This document shows positions 6,333 through 11,098 of a DNA stretch of 11,098 nt, one piece after another. The notes under the pieces are model-generated. The model saw nothing but the letters and a program-made list of their open reading frames with translations, did no database searches and had not been told where the DNA came from. Each line of letters begins with the position of its first letter. Position 1 is the stretch's first letter. Position numbers and translations under genes: made by a program. Location of the stretch: contig JAOUDB010000048.1 in assembly GCA_029859485.1 (NCBI GenBank), positions 1-11,098 on the forward strand. The letters are read 5' to 3'. This DNA comes from Desulfuromonadales bacterium (GTDB lineage: Bacteria; Desulfobacterota; Desulfuromonadia; Desulfuromonadales; BM103).

Positions 6333-7622
6333 TTAGTCCTTTGGCAAGGTCTCAAACAAGCTCTGTTTACCCTCTCTATACTCTTCAGCAGTTAGTGCAC
6401 CACGATCATGCTTGCGCTTGAGGACCTGCAATTCCTCTTCCAGAGAATGGTAAACATCCCCTTCCCCACGTTGTTCAGGAGGACTCTGTTGGGCATGGCT
6501 CAAACGCGCAGCTTCTGCCTTGATATCGACCAGGGTCATTTTCAGTTCGGCGTTACCGTACCAATGTGTGTAAGCAGGGTTTTGGTGAAAGGCCCCCTTG
6601 ACCGTTTTGGCGAGGTCATATTTCTTCATTTTAAAGAAGAGCCTCTCAATGTGTGAGATGTCTTCGTAGAGCATCTGGCCATCGAGAACCAGCTCGCGAC
6701 CACGCAAAGGATGTTCTGGGCGTTCCTGCACTGACGGAGCGAGCAAATCGCGGTCAGCAAGATCGCGGACAATGGCCTCAGCTTCCATGATCAGTGCTTT
6801 ACTCTGCGCCAAAATGGCATCTGCGCTGCTCAACTCGCGTTCGGAGAATGATTTGCTGTGACACTCTAAACAGATACCGATCATCTCCTGCCGACGAACT
6901 TCAAAGTCTTTACCTGAGGACTGAGTCATGGCTGGCGACATGGTAATACCGAAAGAGATGTCGTGCGAGCCGTCCGGCATATGGCAGCGCTGACAGGTTG
7001 GCCCGGCTTCTTCACCAAGGGCCTCAGCCAATACACCATGCCGAGACGTTTGCCACATCTCCCACTGGGGATGGTCCGGACCCATATGGCAGGTCGCGCA
7101 TGATTCCGGGGCGCGTACGGAAGCGAGGTCCGTTATATGGTTGGTGTGACATGACGCACAGGAATTTTCAACCTGGTGGCAACGGTTGCAGCCAAGTGAT
7201 CTCATCTCTGCCGTCTGGGTTAGAAATCGCGCACACTGTACGGTCGTTTTCGGCTTCGTACTCCCCTCTTCATGACAGAAAGCACATTCTCTGGGGTCAC
7301 GAGTGTCGAGGTTGCGGGTACAGCCCCACCCGGCGTGCAAACCCATACCGTGTTTACTGGCAACATGTTCATGAAAAGCCTTTTCATGGCAACGGCCGCA
7401 GACCTTGGCATCAACAGCAGCTTCGCCGTTAATAATGGCTTCGTGGTCTGTTCCATGACAACTGGTACAGTCCAGCTTTGCTGCGTGTGCGCTCTCCTGC
7501 CATTGAGTCACTGCAGCAGGGGTCTCTTTTTTGTGGCACTCAACGCAATCCTCAGCAAGGACTGTAGAGGTTACACTAAGGGCCAAGCCAATCAGGCAGA
7601 GCAAACGAAAAAAACGACTCAT
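6333..7622 (-). CDS. HAO-family multiheme cytochrome c with nine CxxCH sites and SHOCT-like tail
   Basis: This is a 429-residue periplasmic cytochrome with a signal peptide cleaved near A23. The nine CxxCH motifs begin at C26, C52, C75, C113, C145, C155, C175, C210 and C251. The block CNRCH-x5-CASCH-x15-CATCH-MGPDHPQWEMWQTSRHG matches the spacing of octaheme hydroxylamine oxidoreductase, so hemes 5-9 correspond to HAO hemes 4-8 and C113-H117 (CAFCH) is extra. A helical C-terminal region (260-375) follows, with NPAYTHWYG where HAO carries its cross-linking-tyrosine segment. Residues 390-424 resemble a SHOCT motif. Likely roles are hydroxylamine, NO or nitrite reduction to ammonium rather than oxidation, which is an inference. 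GGAGGAG precedes the ATG, which overlaps the upstream stop as ATGA. Confidence 0.88.
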   Translation of the reverse strand: MSRFFRLLCLIGLALSVTSTVLAEDCVECHKKETPAAVTQWQESAHAAKLDCTSCHGTDHEAIINGEAAVDAKVCGRCHEKAFHEHVASKHGMGLHAGWGCTRNLDTRDPRECAFCHEEGSTKPKTTVQCARFLTQTAEMRSLGCNRCHQVENSCASCHTNHITDLASVRAPESCATCHMGPDHPQWEMWQTSRHGVLAEALGEEAGPTCQRCHMPDGSHDISFGITMSPAMTQSSGKDFEVRRQEMIGICLECHSKSFSERELSSADAILAQSKALIMEAEAIVRDLADRDLLAPSVQERPEHPLRGRELVLDGQMLYEDISHIERLFFKMKKYDLAKTVKGAFHQNPAYTHWYGNAELKMTLVDIKAEAARLSHAQQSPPEQRGEGDVYHSLEEELQVLKRKHDRGALTAEEYREGKQSLFETLPKD

Positions 7623-8698
7623 TGATCTATCTCCTCCAGGAGCTTCTGGTATTCAGACGGCGTCACCAATTCCTCATAACGCCAACGGCGCAAGTTCCAT
7701 CCTGTTTCATTATAGGTTGGGGCAGAGTGGCTCTTCAGCCCATCACCGAGATAAAGAGAACGGTTTACAGAAAGCAGGAACTTTCCATCTGCAAGTAACT
7801 GTATTTGCGCCTTTTCACCCCAATCGAAAAGGAGCTCCAGCCCATGGTAAAGACGTCCATCGATGATTCGATAGGTCTCTGCTGTCGACGGCACCACAGC
7901 TTTCTCTTCAGAAGGCCAAAGATTGAGAGTCTGTAACCCTTCTGCTGACAGGAGATTCACTATGTTGCCTGACGGCTCCCAATTGAAAGACATGGCCTGC
8001 AAGGGGGTTTTATGAAGTGCACGCGGCTTGTCGACTTGCCAGTTCTGATATAAGAGCTGAAAGTAGGGGGAAAACTCAGGCGGGTCGTGAAGGCGAAGAA
8101 AGACAAGCTCATCGCCCTGAGGCGTGAAGGAGACTGGTAGCAGTTTATGCAGAAGAGGCTTAACCTGCTGGGCCAAGGCTGGTCTCAAGGTGCTGTCGGT
8201 GAGAAGTGTTTCCACCAGGGTATCATCATCTATCCGGTAGAGAAGTTGACGCAGGTTGCCGCCAAAAGAATAAACCTTCAGCACAAACCCGACCGCAAGC
8301 AGGTCACCACGACTGCTCCAGTATAGCTGACTCAGAGCAACAGGGATTACAGCTTCATTCAGAACCCTACCGCCTGCGGAATAGACAAGCAGTTCGGTCT
8401 CAAAGTCGGCACGCTCAAAAGCCGCCGCCAGCGACAGCCCATCAGGACTCCAGGCCAAAGCAATCGGATTTGCAGACGAAAGATTTTTCTTGTCGCCTGA
8501 GTCTGGATCAAGCAGGTATAAACCGTCGTTGGCAAACGCTACTTTTGTGCCATTTTGATTTGCGGAGAAGAGCCCGGAATCATCAATACCTGCCAGAGGG
8601 CGCAAGGGATGATCAGGGACTGACCCTGGTGGTGTGCCCGTGGCGCAAGCCGCAGCAAAGGTGAGAATGATCAGGGTGCTAAAGAGAAGTCGTTTCAT
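7619..8698 (-). CDS. Beta-propeller (WD40/TolB-like) lipoprotein coupled to the cytochrome
   Basis: This is a 359-residue predicted lipoprotein. The N terminus MKRLLFSTLIILTFAAAC gives a lipobox-like AAAC with C18 as the lipidated residue; alanine at -3 is less common than leucine. Repeated propeller-blade motifs follow: AWSPDGLSLAAAF (82-94), LYWSSRGDLLAVGF (125-138), FTPQGDELVFLRL (191-203) and FNWEPSGNIVNLL (238-250). The last 25 residues (NLRRWRYEELVTPSEYQKL...) form a charged helical SHOCT-like tail. The stop overlaps the cytochrome ATG (ATGA), so translation is coupled and the proteins probably form a complex, with the propeller as membrane-anchored scaffold; that is inference. No Shine-Dalgarno precedes the ATG, and a Crp/Fnr-type palindrome lies 34 bases upstream. 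Confidence 0.8.
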   Translation of the reverse strand: MKRLLFSTLIILTFAAACATGTPPGSVPDHPLRPLAGIDDSGLFSANQNGTKVAFANDGLYLLDPDSGDKKNLSSANPIALAWSPDGLSLAAAFERADFETELLVYSAGGRVLNEAVIPVALSQLYWSSRGDLLAVGFVLKVYSFGGNLRQLLYRIDDDTLVETLLTDSTLRPALAQQVKPLLHKLLPVSFTPQGDELVFLRLHDPPEFSPYFQLLYQNWQVDKPRALHKTPLQAMSFNWEPSGNIVNLLSAEGLQTLNLWPSEEKAVVPSTAETYRIIDGRLYHGLELLFDWGEKAQIQLLADGKFLLSVNRSLYLGDGLKSHSAPTYNETGWNLRRWRYEELVTPSEYQKLLEEIDQ

Positions 8699-8731
8699 GC
8701 GAACAGGATAACAGATATGAAGGATAAAGCG

Positions 8732-8745
8732 TTGACTAAGGTCAA
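8732..8745. promoter_or_regulatory. Crp/Fnr-type operator TTGAC-TAAG-GTCAA
   Basis: This palindrome has the same half-sites as the one at 5891-5906. It lies 34 bases before the lipoprotein-cytochrome operon. TATCCT (8710-8705, minus) lies 28.5 bases from its centre, close to class II spacing, and would place transcription start at or next to the ATG. Confidence 0.65.
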
Positions 8746-8760
8746 GAATCTGGGATTGGT

Positions 8761-8851
8761 GGCTGGAGGCTGGGGTCTGAGGTTTTTCAAAGATTTACCA
8801 GCCCCCAGTCCCTAGCCCCCATCAACCGCCCCAAAACCCCGTCAACCGTCC
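8761..8851. repeat. G/C-rich intergenic repeat with imperfect inverted repeat
   Basis: CTGGAGGCTGG (8763-8773) pairs with CCAGCCCCCAG (8798-8808) with one G-U. This is followed by CAGTCCCTAGCCCCCA and two TCAACCGYCCC units (8822-8832, 8842-8851). Such low-complexity GGGACTGGGG-like arrays occur between genes in Geobacter-type genomes. No T-run follows, so it is not a classical terminator. Confidence 0.55.
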
Positions 8852-9529
8852 CTAACCCTCCTTACATTTTTCAGCCAGCTCTTCCAGACGGTCAAAATCC
8901 AGGATTTCCACTTTCTTGCCGGAGACACTGATCAGGTCGTCTTCAGAAAGTTTTCGCAAGGTCCGTGAAAGCGTTTCACTAACCGTTCCCAGGTTGGAAG
9001 CCAACTGGCTCTTCGAGATAGGTAGCTCTAAAGACTCTTTCACACCTTCTGAGAGAACCATAAGATACCGAGCAAGACGAGAAGGAACATCCTTGAAGGT
9101 CAGGTCTTCTATCTGGTTGGCGAACTGTCTGAGGAACTTGGAAAGGCCAGCGATCATGTTGATGGAGATCCTGCCATTATCCATCAACAGGTTAAGAAAC
9201 CCTTCTTTAGGCAAGAACAGCAATTTTGAAGATTGTAGTGGTTCAGCGTAGGCCGGATACAAACCATCAGCGAAGATAGCGGCCTCGGCAAAGGTGCCGC
9301 CAGGGTGGATAATATGAAGAATACGCTCCTTTCCCTCCGGAGAGAGCTTGTAAACTTTAACTTTACCGTCCAGGACCACAAAAAACCCAACGGCCTTCTC
9401 ACCATCGGAAAAAAGCAATTCGCCTCGAGAAGACTCACGGACCCGCGCGATCCCCATTAAAGCCTCTATATCAACGTCGGAAAGACCAGCAAAGAAAGGA
9501 CAGGTTTTAAGTATTTGGGAGTAGTTCAT
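8852..9529 (-). CDS. Crp/Fnr-family transcriptional regulator (Dnr/HcpR-like)
   Basis: This 225-residue regulator starts at 9529, where AGAGG lies 7 bases upstream and the protein opens with the family pattern QILKTCPFFAGLSD; an in-frame ATG at 9568 has no such support. Residues 15-110 form the cyclic-nucleotide-type beta-barrel (GELLFSDGEKAVGFFVVLDGKVKVY, then GGTFAEAAIF). The CRP cAMP-binding pattern is not preserved. A dimerisation helix (about 115-142) leads to a winged helix with recognition helix GTVSETLSRTLRKL. E185, S188 and R189 match the E-x-x-S-R that FNR uses on TTGA half-sites. Only C10 and C224 are present, so no FNR-type [4Fe-4S] site; a heme- or redox-sensing Dnr/HcpR-like role is plausible. 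The nearby TTGAC-N4-GTCAA sites are likely targets. Confidence 0.88.
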   Translation of the reverse strand: MNYSQILKTCPFFAGLSDVDIEALMGIARVRESSRGELLFSDGEKAVGFFVVLDGKVKVYKLSPEGKERILHIIHPGGTFAEAAIFADGLYPAYAEPLQSSKLLFLPKEGFLNLLMDNGRISINMIAGLSKFLRQFANQIEDLTFKDVPSRLARYLMVLSEGVKESLELPISKSQLASNLGTVSETLSRTLRKLSEDDLISVSGKKVEILDFDRLEELAEKCKEG

Positions 9530-9570
9530 TGATGGCCTCTGATAGGTTGTAGAAGTAGTTTTTCTCAATC

Positions 9571-9599
9571 ATTCTAACTGCATTGATTGATTCAGCCAA
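9571..9599 (-). promoter_or_regulatory. Sigma70 promoter of the Crp/Fnr gene
   Basis: The minus strand reads TTGGCT (9599-9594), a 17-base spacer and TAGAAT (9576-9571). The start would be near 9564, giving a leader of about 35 bases before the chosen ATG at 9529; this also argues against the ATG at 9568. Confidence 0.6.
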
Positions 9600-9682
9600 C
9601 AGCTAAAGAGTGAAGTAAGGTGAAATATGACAAAAAATGATACCATTTGGAGAACTAATCAGATGTCTCTTGGAGGACAAAT

Positions 9683-10159
9683 ATGAAACTCATCTTAATC
9701 ACAGCTCTTGCATTGCTTACACTTTTGAGCCAGCCAATCTCTTCATTCGCCCTAGATGACAAGCTTGCTTTTTCAGGTCTAACATCGACTCGAGCAATTT
9801 ACGATGTCAGGAGTAATGACGAGAAGAAACTGCAGTTCATCTTCAAGGTGATTCGAGATACTTACGATGGAGCCACTCAGCAAGGAGTCAAACAAACTAC
9901 TATCGTCAGCATGCGGGGGCCAACTGTGAGATTTTTAGTTCGGGGACGTCAGGGAGATAAAGTTTTGCAGCAAGAGACGGTAGGACTGATCAATGAACTT
10001 ACCGAGCGAGACATTCGCCTGGAAGCCTGTGGCTATGCGCTCAACCTGTTTGGTTTAGAACCGGAGGATCTTTATGCAGGGGTCCACGCTGTTGGCAACA
10101 GCCTGAACTCGGTGATTGGTTACCAAACAAGAGGCTACGCCCTGGTTCCGATGAATTGA
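9683..10159 (+). CDS. Exported DsrE-family protein
   Basis: This is a 158-residue protein with a signal peptide (1-23, cleavage after SFA). The mature part is a DsrE/TusD-like fold: LQFIFKVIRDTYDGA, TTIVSMRGPTVRFLV, then LTERDIRLEACGYAL with the conserved cysteine C116, GLEPEDLYAGVHAVGNSL and the closing GYQTRGYALVP. DsrE-like proteins carry persulfide sulfur on this cysteine or serve as small-molecule binders; the periplasmic versions are poorly characterised. GGAGG lies 8 bases before the ATG. The gene is divergent from the Crp/Fnr gene, sharing a 153-bp intergenic region, so it may be under the same control, although no TTGAC palindrome is seen there. A nested inverted repeat follows the stop. 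Confidence 0.85.
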   Translation: MKLILITALALLTLLSQPISSFALDDKLAFSGLTSTRAIYDVRSNDEKKLQFIFKVIRDTYDGATQQGVKQTTIVSMRGPTVRFLVRGRQGDKVLQQETVGLINELTERDIRLEACGYALNLFGLEPEDLYAGVHAVGNSLNSVIGYQTRGYALVPMN

Positions 10160-10168
10160 CCTGCAATA

Positions 10169-10223
10169 TGGTGACTGTTACCTCATCTATTACACAGAAG
10201 TTGTAATAGAGTATTTGTCACCA
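10169..10223. repeat. Nested inverted repeat after the DsrE-like gene
   Basis: The outer arms TGGTGAC (10169-10175) and GTCACCA (10217-10223) and inner arms TCTATTAC (10186-10193) and GTAATAGA (10203-10210) are all perfect. The RNA would form a long hairpin 9 bases past the stop codon. No T-run follows, so it may be an intrinsic-terminator variant, an mRNA-stabilising structure or a cruciform site. Confidence 0.65.
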
Positions 10224-10232
10224 ATTTCGGAA

Positions 10233-10393
10233 TCATTTACCTAACGGCAGCAGCATGGCGACAACGACAACGACCCAGGCGATCCGCGAAGCCGGCTCCC
10301 AGTGGGGCCGCAACAGGACCCTCACGACGAACGCGACTTGAGGGTAACGTCCAGGGCCAGAAGGATCGCTCCGAGAAGTGATTCGTGACTCAT
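10233..10393 (-). pseudogene. Degraded N-terminal remnant of a cardiolipin synthase (PLDc_N region)
   Basis: From the ATG at 10393 the minus strand reads SHESLLGAILLALDVTLK, then runs into a stop. In another frame it continues VAFVVRVLLRPHWEPASR and IAWVVVVVAMLLPLGK before a TGA at 10235-10233. The combined sequence matches the N terminus of bacterial cardiolipin synthases, where a membrane helix is followed by RVLLRPHREPASRIAW and a second helix. Loss of one base near codon 18 would explain the shift. The rest of the enzyme, including both HKD catalytic motifs, is absent. No good ribosome site is visible. It is thus a frameshifted, truncated relic, recognised from memory of the family. Confidence 0.65.
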
Positions 10394-11013
10394 GAGTTAA
10401 TTTCTCTATCCATCAAAACAGGACCTCTGCCAAGCCGGCCTGAGTTGGGACACGCTCTAAATCTTTCGTTTCTTTTTACAAAACTTAAGGATTCTACATT
10501 TGAATTGAGCAGAGCCAAACTAGCTGCGGCGGAGACCCGACTCAGATGAGGACCGAGGCAGGGGTGAATTCATCAGAGCTATCTCAAGAAGGCAGAGAGC
10601 CCTACCGCAACAGTGTCCGAATCAATTCCGGTAGACTCCTGTGTGCAGGTGCTGACGTTAGCAACCTTGGCACCCAAGTGCCTGCTGATGAGGAAGCCAA
10701 AGCTGAACGCCCAGACCAAAGACTCCTTTTGACCATTTTTTTCACCCCGTCAAGGGTGGACTGCTTACCATAGCTACAACCATCACCAACGCTCCCCCAG
10801 ACTCCCGGACGAAACCTATAAAGAGGTTATCAGCTATAACAGGTGGACGAAGAGACACCCGCGCGCAAAACGTTTCAGATATTTCATAAAAAATCATCCA
10901 ACACTTTCCTTCTACTGCTCTTCCTTGACCACCTATCCACCCGGAGGAAGATCCCAAGGTTGCTTCCTGTTTATGGTTCGCAAATATAAATCAGGAATCA
11001 GGCTTTTGCTAAA
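10394..11013. other. 620-bp stretch without a supported gene
   Basis: Short open frames exist on both strands (plus 10546-10773, minus 10742-10957, minus 10579-10749), but none has a ribosome site, recognisable domain or clean composition. The minus 10579-10749 frame lacks a start codon and has a hydrophobic, protein-like reading (LVWAFSFGFLISRHLGAKVA), so it could be another decayed fragment. Together with the cardiolipin synthase remnant this suggests a zone of gene decay. Confidence 0.5.
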
Positions 11014-11098
11014 TCATTGAGCCCGATAGTAATAGCGGTTCAAATCGAACAACCCGGAATGAACCGGTTGGTCCTCTTTAAAACGCTGCTGAAACCAG
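11014..11098 (-). CDS. Possible C-terminal end of a gene running off the right edge
   Basis: The minus strand is open from the window edge to a TGA at 11016-11014, giving a 27-residue end (WFQQRFKEDQPVHSGL and LNRYYYRAQ). The composition is protein-like, with aromatic and charged residues. An open frame this short could occur by chance, and I recognise no family. The 5' part lies outside the window. Confidence 0.35.
   Translation of the reverse strand, partial: WFQQRFKEDQPVHSGLFDLNRYYYRAQ

Noticed and set aside
6998..7432. 144-residue plus-strand open frame opposite the cytochrome
   Set aside because: It is a shadow of the heme-rich coding strand, with CxxCH codons read in reverse.
9581..9597. 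TTGATTGATTCAG as a Crp/Fnr site between the regulator and DsrE-like gene
   Set aside because: Only one half-site fits; the second half lacks the ATCAA/GTCAA sequence at the correct spacing.
10546..10773. 75-residue plus-strand frame in the gene-poor right end
   Set aside because: There is no ribosome site, no domain, and competing open frames on the other strand.
10742..10957. 71-residue minus-strand frame
   Set aside because: No ribosome site or recognisable domain; it lies in the decay zone and overlaps the plus-strand frame, so I do not call it a gene.

Overview
The window looks like a chromosomal segment from an anaerobic, cytochrome-rich bacterium, most likely of the Desulfuromonadia (Geobacter/Desulfuromonas relatives). 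The evidence is a nine-CxxCH HAO-family cytochrome, a Cys-rich two-cluster ferredoxin protein typical of strict anaerobes, a YgbA-type nitrosative-stress protein, a Crp/Fnr regulator, and a small protein resembling the Geobacter GSU3473 family. The assignment rests on recognised families, not on a database search.

Left part (1-3900): a large secreted subtilisin-like protease on the minus strand has an odd membrane/lipobox insertion near its C terminus. It is followed by a gene-poor AT-richer stretch (2316-3690). This holds a probable small RNA with its own promoter and terminator, two short minus-strand genes (a GSU3473-like protein and a small exported protein), and three related hairpins sharing an ATTCTGGGGG core followed by T-runs. 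A complete tRNA-Val(CAC) with its own promoter and terminator comes next.

Middle (3899-9529, all minus strand): an overlapping pair, HD-domain hydrolase and hotdog thioesterase, lies leftmost. To its right is a probable nitrogen-oxide stress module. In transcription order this is a Crp/Fnr regulator, then a beta-propeller lipoprotein translationally coupled (ATGA) to the HAO-like cytochrome, then a YgbA_NO-family protein, then the ferredoxin protein ending at a strong terminator. Two palindromes of the form TTGAC-N4-GTCAA lie in front of the lipoprotein-cytochrome operon and the ferredoxin gene. The regulator's recognition helix (E-x-x-S-R) fits such sites, so one regulator could control the whole set. 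I infer a role in reducing or detoxifying NO, hydroxylamine or nitrite. No biochemical function is proven by the sequence. Both the cytochrome and its coupled lipoprotein end in a similar SHOCT-like tail, which is the most intriguing structural feature here.

Right part (9683-11098): a plus-strand exported DsrE-like protein ends in a nested inverted repeat. After it comes about 900 bp with no intact gene. That stretch contains a frameshifted, truncated remnant of a cardiolipin synthase N terminus and, at the edge, possibly the last 27 codons of a minus-strand gene.
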